The notes beneath the pieces were generated by a model. That model worked only from the letters and a program-made list of their open reading frames with translations. It had not been told where the DNA came from and searched no databases. Below are positions 35,065 to 47,700 of a stretch of DNA of 64,000 bases, in pieces; position 1 is the stretch's first letter; every line of letters starts with the position of its first letter. This DNA comes from Rhodamnia argentea. Its lineage: Eukaryota; Streptophyta; Magnoliopsida; Myrtales; Myrtaceae. The translations under genes and the position numbers were made by a program. The DNA lies in contig NC_063154.1 in assembly GCF_020921035.1 (NCBI RefSeq), positions 186,001 to 250,000 on the forward strand, written 5' to 3'.

Positions 35065-36090
35065 AAGTAAACAGTAAATGAAGTACTATGTAATGCTGCT
35101 TAAATGGCGAGACTAGACTGAAACACTAGGTTGAAAATTGCGAGGGACCCCATATACGTAGCGGAAAAGGTCAACAAGAAATGGACCTGTTGGCAGAGAG
35201 GAATGAATGCAGTTTGAGATAGCAGCATTTGATATATGACATTCGTCTTACGGTACGTTTCTGTTGTTGTAATTTTTCCAAAGAGCAGTGACAACTATAT
35301 GCCAAAAATGTTTCTGCAGCGAATAGAATATTCAAGAAAAGGTCCTCCATAAGAGTTCCATTTCTGGAACATGCTTTCAACTTGATTTAGGGGGATCGAA
35401 TCATGAGATCTGTAGAGCCTGCCTCCCTCTCTCTACTTTTGTAGATAAATATACACTTAACAGTTGCTTCAATGTGCTTTTGAAGCATGTTAGGTTGTCA
35501 TTTCAAACAATACAAAAGGGATACAAACAAATGTCGAACATGAAACTTGGCTTCATGATCACAGGTAAGGGTAGCCAAAAGCAATTTCACTCTCTCTCTT
35601 GTTGTCCTTGAGAGAAAGAGAGGAGAGAGAGAATGAATAAATGTGAAGCGGAAGCAAAAAATGGTAGTTTGCCTCACACACGGGGAGAGGCACAAAAGAG
35701 ATGATTACCTTATGAGTGAAGAAAAATGAAGGCCGAAAAGGACAAGATTGAGTCAAAGACAAGAAGACCAAACTTCGCTTTCCAAATTATAATGCATCCC
35801 AGAAACAAGAAAAGGTCCCCCTCCAATCCGTTTTTCCCACTCTTCCCATCAATCATCCACTCAATGTTATACACCTATCTCACTTCCCCCATCAGCCAGT
35901 TAATCGTGACTGTGACATCTTGTTATTCTCTCAGACGTATTGTCTCTACTCTACCCCTCTTTCTGGTGAATGCAGGTAATTAAACAATGATAAAAGCTTA
36001 GATAATAGTATCATGAGAGAGCATAATATCCCATTTCTAAGCAAACCCCACAACCGTCGCCATCATCATCACCATTGCCACTCTTGAAAG

Positions 36091-36130
<40 letters not shown>

Positions 36131-36246
36131 CATAACAAATAAAGGGCACCATGTATGCCTCCTATAGATATATAGAGCTTCCTCTCATCTCCATCAAGAT
36201 AGTTAAAAAGAAGGAAAGGAAAAGAAAGATATAGCTGGATCCAACA
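35065..36246. other. Upstream region of the MYB gene
   Basis: No gene seen. It holds ACCAAAC (35767-35773), which fits the MYB46-binding SMRE consensus, a TERE-like CTTGAAAGCCT (36083-36093), a CT microsatellite (36096-36126) and TATA-like ctatagatatataga (36161-36175), about 70 bp before the start codon. These motifs are short and could be chance. Confidence 0.45.
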
Positions 36247-36554
36247 ATGAGGAAGCCCAGTGAGACCATGGGAATGGCAATGGGGATTAAAGAGAAAGTG
36301 AGCAGCAACCCTCATAATAACAAGCTGAGGAAAGGTTTGTGGTCACCAGAGGAAGATGAGAAGCTGATGAGGTATATGTTGACCAGTGGACAAGGGTGTT
36401 GGAGCGACATTGCTCGGAATGCCGGTTTACAGAGATGCGGCAAGAGTTGTCGTCTCCGTTGGATTAATTACTTGAGGCCCGACCTAAAGCGAGGTGCCTT
36501 CTCTCCCCAAGAGGAAGAGCTCATTGTCCATTTGCACAACATTCTCGGCAACAG

Positions 36555-36593
<39 letters not shown>

Positions 36594-37727
36594 AAACGAA
36601 CGTGATGCATGTTAAAAATTAGTGACGGTATATCTTTTAGGACATTACTTCTTAAACGTATGGTAGAATTTTATTATTACTGGTATAGATTTTTTTTTTA
36701 ACTGCTAAAAATCATTGGCATTATCTGAACCAGAAGAATATAGTTACATTGCATGCCACCCTTATTTTTCATGTCACAACCACAAATAAATGATGAAATA
36801 TTCTCATCCTCTTTTTCATTCCTAGGATGGGATTATGTAGTAACCAACTTTACTTTGCAACTTAATATTTAAAATGATGATCAGTTTCTTTCCAGCATTG
36901 TTACTACCATCTCCAGCTATTATATCGCTGTTAACTAAACGAAATGTCCAAACATGAACTGAAGAAAATTTCTGGAACTTCTAATCTATTTCATTATTTC
37001 TCATGACTGTTTCATTGATGCATACTACACATGTCGCTGTAAATTCAGATGGTCTCAGATCGCAGCACGACTTCCTGGAAGAACCGATAATGAAATAAAG
37101 AATTTTTGGAACTCTACTCTGAAGAAGAGACTAAAGATGAACTCTGCTACATCCTCGCCAAATGACAGCGAGTTATCCGATCCACGAGACATAGCTGCGG
37201 GGATTATGCCTAGTTTTCAAGCACAATATGACGTCTTAGCTAGGTGCATGGACTCATCGCCCCCACCATTCCCCTCGATGGACAATATGTCCGCGCCAAA
37301 CCAGTTCGATCCGTTCCCTATACTCAACAACCGCTGTGACACATGGGAAGGAGTAGAGTTTTTCACCTTCCCCTCGAGCATTGCACAAGCCAGTATGGGA
37401 GATAATTCAGGTTATATGAATTTGGAGCATGCAAAAGTGGGGCTTTTAGGAAGTGATTTTTCCGTTCCTCCACTAGCCAGTAGCACAACAACCACTGAGG
37501 GGAATAATTACAGATCGATGGGTTGCGGCATGGATGGGAAAGGAGAGAACAGCTTCTCCAACAACAATGATAGTTGCTTAAGCAATACCACTACTGCTAG
37601 TTTTAAAGTGGAGGACGACATGTCTGGTTTTGGGAATAATTTGCAAGGAGCTAACTTGAGAATCGGGGAATGGGACTTGGAGGGTCTGATGGATGATTTG
37701 CCCTCCTTCCCTTTTCTTGATTTCTAA
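36247..37727 (+). CDS. MYB83: R2R3-MYB transcription factor, MYB46/MYB83 clade
   Basis: Nuclear activator near the top of the secondary-wall programme; MYB46/MYB83 switch on cellulose, xylan and lignin genes in fibres and vessels. Exon 1 is 36247-36554 and exon 2 is 37049-37727, giving 328 aa (AtMYB83 is about 340). The R2 repeat (about residues 28-80) and R3 repeat (81-130) are complete, with [38 protein letters not shown] (20 residues) and [12 protein letters not shown]. The R2-R3 block and the C-terminal IGEWDLEGL...SFPFLDF both match AtMYB83 as I recall it; the EgMYB2/PtrMYB3-type genes of trees are the likely orthologues. The single intron lies in R3 after LGNR and opens with a long TC repeat. 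The middle is Ser/Asn-rich and probably disordered. Confidence 0.92.
36556..36590. repeat. TC microsatellite at the MYB intron donor
   Basis: A pure TC run of about 17 units starts one base after the GT donor and ends in ctcag at 36592, so the repeat forms the first 35 bases of the intron. A second CT run lies upstream at 36096-36126. Confidence 0.9.
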
Positions 37728-40700
37728 CTCCCCATTTTCCTTCTTTTTCCCCCACCCCATAAGAGAAAACCCTTCCTCCTTCCTCTCTCTCCATCTCTCG
37801 ACCTACCCCATCAATTTTCCTTTTACAGAATAATGAAAGAACTACACCCACACACACATACTAGAGAAGTTTCTGTTTTTACTATTTGTTTCATACAATA
37901 AGTCTCTTCCTCTCTCGTGTATGATTCCCTCAGCGGACCGAGATTCTGTACAATGAGAGGTCTTGGATGTTGGAGATCACAGCAACGGAAGCTTGAATTG
38001 CAACTGTGAGGTAAAGCAAGCTCACGTATTTTTCGTTTTCTTGTACATCAGTTTCATTTGAAAGGTTTCTTGGTAGGGAAGGGATGTGAATATTACTCCA
38101 GATGTGTAGGAAGGCAGAATAAAAGTTTAGTTTGGTGAAATACTGTACCAAGATTCATGTAAAGCAAGCAAATAATGCCAACATGGATTCGTGGAGGTTG
38201 AGATTCATGTAAGGCATCATCATGGAAACAAAGCTTTCAAATTAAGCATCTCTCTCTCTCTCTTCACTGACCGAACAACAGACAGATGCTTGTAGGGCAA
38301 TTCACAAATTTCAGCAATTACTTACGGAGAAATGTGACAATGCTTGAATATTTCTTTTTTCATAGAGGAGGAAAAAAATTGCGATGAATTTGAAAAGACA
38401 TGTTTATAACGCGGCGCCAATTTACAGTTTTTAATCATACATACCTCTACCATTGATTTATGACAGTATTTTTTTTCATTCAACACCATGTACACCAACT
38501 TCGCATCCATAAACTAATTAGTAACAAGGTGCTCCGTCCATAGACATTGTTACTACGTAAACCTAGAACAATCAGGGACAATATTGTACCCCTCGAGTGC
38601 AGCTTAATAAAATGTTCAATCAACAAAAATAAGAATAATAATAATAAAAGAAGACCCTAACTCGAAACTCACTCGAATAACAACTACGATCTATCTAAAG
38701 TCTAGTGAAGTGTAGGTACCGCCATTCAAACACGAGACCCAGGGGTACTGAGTCACACACCGGATATAACACCTAAGTAAAATAGAAACTGATCTAGATA
38801 AATCTCCTACTCAAACCTAATCTCCGTCGCTTTTAGACGTCATGGGATAAAATTGTTTCTGAAAAAGTTATATATCGAATGAGCTAGTGAAATCAGCAAG
38901 TGATGTTCTCGAATCTAGTATCCTATTATCTCAATTATCTAAACTTGTTAATAATAGCAGTAAATTGTCAACGCCCTTCACAATAAATGAATCTAATCGT
39001 AAATGTCAGCTCCACACCAAGAGAGATAGATATAGAGAGTATGGGCGGAACATTTAAGGACGCAAATCCAATGCATACAAATGGACATGTAAAAAGTATG
39101 TGCGGATACCAGATGATAGTCCTTCAATATAGACAAATGGAGTTATATTTGTATTGTATATTGCCCGGCCAAAAACTCATCCCCGAAAATGGAGCATCAC
39201 CTCGAGGAGCAGAACATATCATGTTGCACAATCACCGGCCACGATTAGCTGCGCAAACCCCAACTTGCCGGGGCCTCCTTGCACACAATGTTTATTTACT
39301 AGGACTTGTCCATAAATAACCAAAAAGTAAGGCACACAGAAGCTAAGTAGAAGGAGAGGATCAGAATAAGGAGATCAATTGTTATTGCATCGCTGTCGAT
39401 TCTCTACGGTATCTGCTGAAACAGACCCGAGAGGCGTTATTGAATGGCGGCGATATTCGGCCTATATCCATCACCATTTGCTTGACCCGCTTTCGGGTCA
39501 AGAATTGGATTGGCTCCTTCACCAGCTTCAATCTCATTCTAGTTTTCTTCCGCATGCCTAGTCAGGAACTGGATTGATCAACATGCAATGTGATGAGTAC
39601 ATGTTCCTATTGGGAAAGATGAACGTCGACGTTGGAATTAGAGGATTCACAAGATATTGTTTTCTTGTGACGTAACCGAGATGTTATGTGCCGGAAAAGG
39701 AGCGGATTTGAGGCCTCATTCATGCTTGTTGAAGGGTGGGCACATTATTCTATCTCCATATTACGAAATCGAGAGAGTCCCGTGCAGCACTTCTTCGTTG
39801 ACATTGAACAGGAAGCCAATAGTTGAATAACCATACAACTAAATCTGGCCCCGTTCGCGTTACCCGGGTTAGATTTCCTCAGGGTGGTGCTAGGAGAACG
39901 GTCACCATCAGTAACGGTGGTATGTGGGCATTCAATTGAACTGCTAGCATAGCACCAGTGTGGTATGTGAGCAACCGGTTGCCTTTTTTTATATTACATC
40001 TTGTGGCCTACAAGTCTACTTTCACTAGCAACGGTGGTGACTGTTACTTAAGCATTTCCCATTTCCTTACTATTAATATTCTTTCCAGATAACCTTTTAT
40101 CTAATTTTTAATATTTCTTTTGCTTCTCAATATTCCTTATTCTAATTATTTTTTTCTAAATGTCACGTTAATATTTTTGTTTTCGGTGTAAAATATAAGT
40201 ATTATAATGCAAATGATGTACAACAGTTTAGGGGCATCCTTAACATTACAAATGTAGTTAATAATTCAAAAAGACGAGGCAAGAAGCCTCCACATGATAG
40301 CCAATACGATATTTGTGAGAAAGCTCTAATATTTAAAGGTGACTTTATGGCTGTGTCATCATTTCTGTCCATAATTTAGATGGAAGGACCAATTCTCGAA
40401 CGAAAAACATCAAATTTTGGACCTAATCACTTGAAAAAAGGTTTAGGGATTGGATGATTAGAAAAAGTCTGGGGACCTCCTCCACCAATTACCCCTAAAA
40501 TATATGCACCTTGTTGTATATAATGCATGACTGCGTCTACTTCTAGACCAAGTCACAGTCTAAATGGGTAGTGACAAGGGTAGTTTTGGAACTTTCCTTC
40601 AATGTTCAATAAAGTCCACGGTCTTTTTTTGGTCCAATCATCGCTAAATTTTCAAAACTCCGCTCTATATAATCCTTTCATAAAATGTATCGCCATGTCA

Positions 40701-40731
40701 CATGCATTTTTTTTTTATAAGAATTGCCAAA
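37728..40731. other. 3'UTR and long intergenic region
   Basis: The first 300-400 bp are probably the MYB 3'UTR (CT-rich, with a CACACA run near 37845). The remaining 2.6 kb shows no RNA gene, terminal repeats or recognisable protein. Short open frames near 38987-39561 have no family features. Confidence 0.4.
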
Positions 40732-41558
40732 GGGAAAATTATCAAAAAAAGTTCTAAATTTATTGCAATTGTGCTAATATTCAGTCCAATTTTTTTTTTT
40801 TTGTCGGTTCAGTTATAAGCCTATTGCACTTGTTCCAATTTAGTCAATCTAGTCAATTTTGGTTAGGAAATGCAGATGTGATCTTTGTCGGACCGACGTG
40901 GTAATTCTTAATAATATCTTTTGAGTTTTTTTATTTGATTTCATTTATTTATTTTCTTCCCTATCTTCTTCTTTATCCAGTTGGTCACCGGACCTCGGCG
41001 ATCGGCCAGAGACGAGAGCCAACAACTCGTCGGCATTAGGCGAAGCGCGCCCTCGTTGGCCACTAGCGAGGGTGAGCCTCGCCCAGCAACGGTGAGGCTG
41101 GCTCGGCCAAGGCGAGGTTCCGGTCAAGCATGGTGTGGAGCCGATTGAAGTTCTTGCTGAACATCTCCCACACCTCGAGGTCGCACTTGAGGGCCTCTTC
41201 AACCTTGGAGGAGTCCTTCAGCAAGTTGACGATGCGTGCGGTGGTGGCGGTGGTGACCATGGAGGGGTTGGGCTTGGTGGAGGATTGGCAGTGGCGGTGG
41301 CCTTTGCTGACGACCGGTTGGAAGAAGAAGAAGATAAGGAAATAAAAAATAAAAATAAATAAATAAATAATTCAAAAAATTATTAAAATTTGGCAACGTC
41401 AGTGCTAGTCATTGCAAGTCAGCGATTTTTGATCAAAATTAACCGGAATGATTGAATTGGCACGAATGCAAAATGTTAAAGACATAATTGACAAAAAAAA
41501 ATTATAACTGAATTGGGATAGTTGCAATAGTTTTAGGACTTTTTAAATAATTTTTCCC
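40732..41558. mobile_element. GC-core MITE upstream of the PNGase A-like gene
   Basis: The left end gggaaaattatcaaaaaaag and right end gactttttaaataatttttc(cc) are near inverted. The layout is the same as in the copy at 33504: 'ttgcaattgtgcta' arms and a GC-rich core with cgaggtcgcac and gccggttgg-like strings. Its right edge is about 280 bp from the start codon of the next gene, so it is part of that promoter. A clean 9-bp duplication could not be read. Confidence 0.7.
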
Positions 41559-41840
41559 GCACAAAGCAAATCCTTAGCACTGAAGTCACACCCCGCAAAA
41601 GGTTGACTAACTCGTGCATTACCACCCTCCCTGAATCAAACCTTTCCCGATTCATCCTATTTTCTCGAATTCTATTATAACGTTTATCATTATTGCCAGT
41701 GTTCTTCCTAAGCTCTACCGTATATTTTTTCATCATTATTGAGGTTATACGTGCCAACACTAACCGATGCTGGGTTTGTTATATACAAGAAGATGTGATT
41801 ACACTTCACCACTCAGTTCTGAACATCTGCAGAAAACAAT

Positions 41841-43679
41841 ATGTCGAAGCTGCTTCTTGTCTTCCTTTTCTTCTTCTTGGTTGACCATGGCCATGTCTCT
41901 TCCTCCTCCCTCCTCCGTCGTTACCTCAAGACGTGGTCTTCTTCTTCATCGCCTCCCGCGATCTCTCGACTCAGGCCATCGCAGCCCAACTCAGAGCTCA
42001 TAGCCAATCCTTCACCGTCCGATCACTTTAAGTTGTTGACCCCATCCTGCGTCCTGTCTGTGGCCCTCCTCCCCCTACCCCTTCCAACTTCATTCCTCTA
42101 TTCTCCGCCGTCCGTCTGCCCCTCTCCCTGGTCCCACGTCTCCCTCCAGATCCGTGCCACCTCACCTTTGCCGCACCGGTCCAACCACTTGCTTAGCCTC
42201 TGGCTCGGTGGCGCCGAGCTGCTCCGTACCAGCACGGACGGAGCAGGGTTGTGGGAGGTCCGGAAGGACATCACCAGATACTCCTCGATCCTTTCGCAAT
42301 CCAGCATCCCTCTCATGCTTACATCGCTCCAATGGCCCTCTAACGTTGCGGTTTCGTGGGCACACCTGGTCAATGTCACTCTGTTTTACTACAACCATGA
42401 CTATAGCTCTGTAATCTCCGATAAGATCACCCTCCCGCCGACAGTGTCGGTTGAAGATTTCAAGCGCAATTCGGTCTCTCTGCTTTCATCTGATTACCCA
42501 AGTCCATCAAACAGTGAATATCAGGTGCAGGAAGCTCCCCAGAGTTCGTATGATACACCACCCGATCTGATCATACCGGTCAACGGGGGCGGATTCTGGT
42601 TCAGAATCGACAACAAGAGTACCATCCAGTCAAAGGATGTTCAGCTACCCCGCAATGCTTACCGAGTAGTACTCGAACTGTACGTGTCGTCTCATGGAAG
42701 CGACGAGCTTTGGTACTCCAATGTCCCTCGTGAGATCGAGCATCGAGCTTTCAGGGAAGTTTTCGTGACTATCGATGGCAAAATTGTCGGATCAGAATCA
42801 CCAATCATAGTTTTGGCGTTCGGAGCATTTAGTTTTCCATCTCATGACATCGAGCTGACACCAATTATGGGCTCCATGTTGGACGGCAAGCCACACCGTT
42901 TTGGCATTGGAGTTTCTCACAGCAATCCATACTGGCTTGCAAGCGCGAATCTTCACGTTTGGTTGGACGATCAATCATCGGCAGTTGAAGCGAACTCCAT
43001 ACTGCATCACTACCGTGCTCTTCACCACGAAAAGGTGTTGGAGAAAGCCCAAGGGTCATTGAAGGCGAATGCGAAGAGGAAGATCAAGTTCTCCGGTTGG
43101 ATTAAAACCAGCCGAGGGAATTTCACCACTCATGTGTCCCAAGAACTCGAGTTTGAGAGCTTCATAACGTACGAAAATAACGGAACTTGCAGCGGGAGTG
43201 CGATGGTGGAGCACGAGATTGAATCGGAGAGAGAGGTGGTTGTGAAATCGGAAACTGGTGAGCTAATTTCCAGAAAGAAAGCGAAAAGGAAGTATCACGT
43301 CAATGTCAGCACTCGGACTCCGTCGGAATCTGATGATCCGAGCGCATGTGGAACCGCAGTGAAGATGAGCATGAAGGAGAAGCATGTGGAGGGAGATCGG
43401 TCGAGATATTACTGCGTCAGTCGAAATTCAGCTGGGTCGAGGGAAGGGAAAGAGAAGGACCAAGCGGTGAAAACAGAGCAAAGGCTGAGTTATAAGGATG
43501 AGAAGGGAGGTTGCTACTCCAGGACTGTTGCTGCGGTTGATGGGGAAGTCATCGAGGATGAAACACCGGTCGGCTGTGCAGCTGCGACCTCTTGGCCGTT
43601 TGTACTCTTTTCCCCGCTCTGTAGTGTAAAGCAGTATTTACGATGTCTCCAACATCATTTGGAGCTCATGCGTACTTAG
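41841..43679 (+). CDS. PNGase A-like protein, single exon, with a core gap
   Basis: Member of the plant peptide-N4-(N-acetylglucosaminyl)asparagine amidase A family, which cuts N-glycans from glycopeptides in the secretory pathway. It has 612 aa and no intron, usual for the family. A signal peptide (about residues 1-22, LLLVFLFFFLV core) leads. The recognised block is GGGFWFRI, then YRVVLELYVSSHGSDELWYS, AFREVFVTIDG, and FPSHDIELTP..GSMLDGKPH, then NLHVWLDDQS. Known relatives, as I recall, carry about 14 more residues between VVGS and GAFDLPS (the PFP..TGGINPL stretch); here only ESPIIVLAF joins them. The frame is kept. That gap may cripple activity or mark a diverged paralogue. A MITE lies just upstream. 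Confidence 0.85.
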   Translation: MSKLLLVFLFFFLVDHGHVSSSSLLRRYLKTWSSSSSPPAISRLRPSQPNSELIANPSPSDHFKLLTPSCVLSVALLPLPLPTSFLYSPPSVCPSPWSHVSLQIRATSPLPHRSNHLLSLWLGGAELLRTSTDGAGLWEVRKDITRYSSILSQSSIPLMLTSLQWPSNVAVSWAHLVNVTLFYYNHDYSSVISDKITLPPTVSVEDFKRNSVSLLSSDYPSPSNSEYQVQEAPQSSYDTPPDLIIPVNGGGFWFRIDNKSTIQSKDVQLPRNAYRVVLELYVSSHGSDELWYSNVPREIEHRAFREVFVTIDGKIVGSESPIIVLAFGAFSFPSHDIELTPIMGSMLDGKPHRFGIGVSHSNPYWLASANLHVWLDDQSSAVEANSILHHYRALHHEKVLEKAQGSLKANAKRKIKFSGWIKTSRGNFTTHVSQELEFESFITYENNGTCSGSAMVEHEIESEREVVVKSETGELISRKKAKRKYHVNVSTRTPSESDDPSACGTAVKMSMKEKHVEGDRSRYYCVSRNSAGSREGKEKDQAVKTEQRLSYKDEKGGCYSRTVAAVDGEVIEDETPVGCAAATSWPFVLFSPLCSVKQYLRCLQHHLELMRT

Positions 43680-43972
43680 TACGAGGTGCAATGTAGGTGT
43701 TTGTGCTTGTTTGTACGTGTGCCTTTTGTTATATATAAATAAGTCTTGTGCCAATGTTGGCAGTTCTGGCAAATTGAACGTGACGAAGTATGCGAGGTGT
43801 GTTCAAGTGCATTTTTCTTGGCTTTTGATTTCCACTTTAGCATCGAACCTTTCATATGTTGCATAGGTGCTGTCTGGAAGTCGTGAACGAAACTAACTAC
43901 GACGAAGAAACGAACCAGACAAAAAAGAAAATATAATAAAAAAAAAATAAGAAATAGAGACAAAACAGAAGA

Positions 43973-44054
43973 CGTCGCCTGAGAGATTCGAACTCTCGCG
44001 GGGAAACCCCATGTACTTAGCAGGCACACGCCTTAACCACTCGGCCAAAGCGAC
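43973..44054 (-). tRNA. tRNA-Ser (anticodon GCU)
   Basis: On the minus strand the 82-nt unit starts GTCGCTTTGGCCGAGTGG, has the anticodon loop CTGCTAAG with GCT, a long variable arm (GGGGTTTCCCC), the T loop GTTCGAATC and the tail AGGCGAC plus discriminator G. The acceptor stem pairs GTCGCTT with AGGCGAC with one G-U. The long variable arm is proper for class II tRNA-Ser reading AGC/AGU. A T-run (minus strand, about 43932-43940) lies some 35 bp downstream as a Pol III terminator. Confidence 0.95.
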
Positions 44055-44710
44055 ATTTACGGCAAAGCATGTGCGAAAATATTTAAATATAAATTTAGAA
44101 CCACATTTTCCTGCGAGGTTCTAAGTACTATTTTAATTAATAGATCATTCGACCAAAAAAAATAATAATATCACTTACATGCAAAACTGATAAAATTTAA
44201 ACGTGGTGATGTTCATGATTATAACAAATCGATCAGTAGGATGATCGGAAGAGAAAATGGGGCATTCATGCATATTGATGTGTTCTCATTTGTTAAGACA
44301 AACATCTACTGGTTGAAAATTTTGTCCATATGTATGTGCTTTTTCCTTGACCATCGGTGTGGCAACAGTAGTATCGCATGCTTAAAAGCTTTAACAAGCC
44401 TAGACGTTCTTCAACCAGTGCTGATAATTATCTCAGCATTCTTACAAATGTCCTTTGCCCCAGGAGCCACTGAATTGGATCCATCTGGGGCTGAGGTATG
44501 TCTGGAGTTCTTAACAAACTCAGGTGCAATTTCATTAGTCATTTTCACACATGTCGCAAGTGTTGACTTATGTCTTAGCTTGTAGATCTTGGTGAAAGTC
44601 TTCTAGTAGCTGTTAATCTGTTCTGCCAATTGCATAACGTTACCGCTCTACTTTGCCATTGTATACATATGTATTGGTTGCATTAGTTCCCTTCATAAAT
44701 TGTTTGCTGT
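44055..44710. other. Unique DNA left of the MATE duplication
   Basis: A stretch of 44345-44500 shows a possible acceptor (ccccag at 44459-44464) and donor (ctgag|gtatg near 44496) around GATELDPSGAE, but I recognise no family and no flanking exons. Similarity to the second MATE locus starts only near 44711 (compare 54732), so this is where the duplication ends. Confidence 0.4.
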
Positions 44711-47700
44711 GAAAGTTTACATATCCATTGGCAGCGAGTTATGCTAAAGTTGTGTATTTCTGTGTCAGTTGATTGACTGAATTATAGGATGTTATATCTT
44801 CCTGAAATGCGTAGTTCCTGTCCCATGTAAAGTGTTCCAAATTCATATTCGAATTAACTTAAGCCATGAGAATAGAAAGATATTGCATGTTTTGAGCTAG
44901 GAGATAAAATACAATAGGACGCTTTGCAGATTTCCCATCTCGCTCTTTATGAAGTCATCATTTCGTATGGTATACCGTTGCTTCATAACTACAGTGAAGT
45001 CTGTGGTCTATCGTTGTGGCTTGGCAAAATAAGAGCTATGTCAGTTATTTGATTGTTTATTTGATTGGTTAGTGACAGTTGCAGGAGATCTCACAAACAT
45101 TGTGTTAGATCCGATACTTATCTTTGTCTGCCATTTGGGCATCAGTGGTGCTGCAATTGCGCATGTTCTTTCTTAGTGAGTATTTGCCATCCATCCATTG
45201 TTTGTTTTTGATCTGTATTTATACATCCAGAAGTCACATTGATTTCATACATTCATCTACATGTCATAACGTCTTCAAGAATTGAAAATCAACTATATTC
45301 TCTGTTTCTAAAGTATCTTGTGATTATCCTAGGTACTTAATATCTATTATTCTACTACGGAGACTGATAAAACAAGTTGATCTCTTACCTCCGAGCCTTA
45401 AAGATTTACAATTTCACCGGTTCTTAAAGAATGGTCAGTGAACATTACTAAATGAGCAAATTCCTAAAGATACATGTATCAACCGAACAAATTTATGTTC
45501 TTCACAACTAAACAAATTTATTGCTTTGTCCTTAATATAAAATATAAATACTGATACTATATTTGTTCAAAATTATGATCACGTGCTTGGCCGGTGTTAC
45601 AATACAGAAAAAGCTGGCCCAATGACAAATTTAACAGTCTTCGTGTTTATAATGCTTTATACTCTCTTATGAAATTTGGGATCAGTACTATTCTTAAAGG
45701 ACTTATGTTCGTTCATACAGGATTTCTTTTATTAGCAAGGGCAATAGTGGTCACATCCTGTGTACTATTGCTGCCTCAATGGCTGCACGGCTGGGTCCAA
45801 CACCTATGGCCGCATTTCAGATATGCTTGCAGGTTTGGATGAGCTCATCATTTCTTGCTAATGGTTTGGCTGTTGTTGGATAGGTAAAACTGCTTACTTG
45901 AATACTTTCCTCGAAACAAGTACTTCTTGACTGTGTGAGGCTTTCTTTGAATCTTTAGGGGAAGCAAAATGATGTACGTGAGGCAATTAGTTTCTTGAAC
46001 AACAAGAAGGAGATTTCTTAGAAGTGTTGTTTGCTTTCTTGACAAAATGTAGTACTGCATAAAGAAATCTTTTTTTGTTTTCTATCTCCAACGGAACTTG
46101 CTTTAAAATGGTCACCTTCCACTTGAGCATATTAGCAAAATGTCAAAAAGAGGACGTAGTGCAGTTTGGTATTTAAGGCTAAAAGGAAATGAGGAAGATT
46201 TCGGAGGTACCAATCCTGGGTTGAATTTGTGAACTGGAGTTATATTTTAGTGCTGGTATAGCATATTTGAAGGTTTTGCAAACAGCTTCTTTCACCACCT
46301 AGCTATTAGCAAAATGCGAAAAGGAAGTATGATCGATCACATTAGTTGGTAGTTGTCATTCTTGATATCTTTGGAAGTAGAGCGTCTTACTATAAAGGAA
46401 ACTACTTTGTTCATACATATTAGAACTCTCAAATCTTAACTTCTTGGCCATGATTTTTGTGGTGTCATCCTTGTTTATAGAAGTTCTTAATGTTATAATA
46501 TGCAATTTTCTGCCATAGTGTTAATTGACTAACATGTCTTTTCTCTACAAATGGGCAATCCTAGCATGTGCATTTGCAGAGAAAGATTACGACAAGGCAA
46601 CCGCGGCTGCATCTTGGGTACTATAGGTACTTATCGTGATAAATGATAAATCATTTATTGAACCAATTGATCTTGTAAATTTTGAGATTCCCAAGGGCAA
46701 AGAGAAAAAAAGAAACCATCTGAAAATACTATGACTGAATGACGAAGTAGTAAATACGAGCATGAAGACCAAAAACGTGTGCACATATTCAACCCGGTAG
46801 AGATAGAAGCATCATACCACTGCCTTGTCTCCAAATACATGGGACAAAGAGGTGTAGCATGCCAAGGTTCTTTTTTAGATGAAACTAGCACATCATATTT
46901 CAGGAGAAGACATCTAGTTGTTTCTCCAAGATATTCATATGGAAAAGGCATTTCTATTTATTACATCCCTGGACGCGTGCAAAGGCACATACATATCGTG
47001 CATGCCTGTTTTTGCATGTAGGCACACACACATATGCACACCCTTAGATGCAAAAAAGTACAAGAGTGTGGCTGCCACTCCTATCAATATCGTTCTAGAC
47101 CTCGGCAATGTCAAATATCTCATCCTCTTTTTGTCCTGATCATTTAGTTGGTCACTGTGCTATCCACCCTCGCAGCACTTTAGCTAACACGTCTTGTTTG
47201 CTAACTAGACACTCCAATTCCTAAACTATTAAATGATGCAGATGGGATTTGTTCTCGGCCTAGGTCTTGCCCTGCTTGTTGGTGCTCGCCTGAGATTCGG
47301 ATCCGGAGTATTTTCAAGTGATGTCAATGTTCAACATCTCATATTTGTTGGCATCCTAGTATGTTCTCTCAAGTAGCTCAATGTCTTATAGTAAAAGTTT
47401 TCTTGCATAAAATGATTCAATCCTCTTTATGTGCATAACAGTTTGTTGCAGCTACACAACCAATCAATTCCTTGGCTTTTGTCTTTGACGGCATCAATTT
47501 TGCAGCATTGGATTTTGCCTATTCTGCATATTCCATGACAAGCCCCTAAATCCCTGCTACGAAGAGCCTACTTTATTCCAATTCTCGTGACTTCCAAATA
47601 CAATCACTTTCTTTTTCTAATAAGTTTCTATACACAGGTTGTGGTCTCCATTATTAGAGTCCAACATTCCTTCTCTATAAGACTGACGGTTTTGTCGGAA

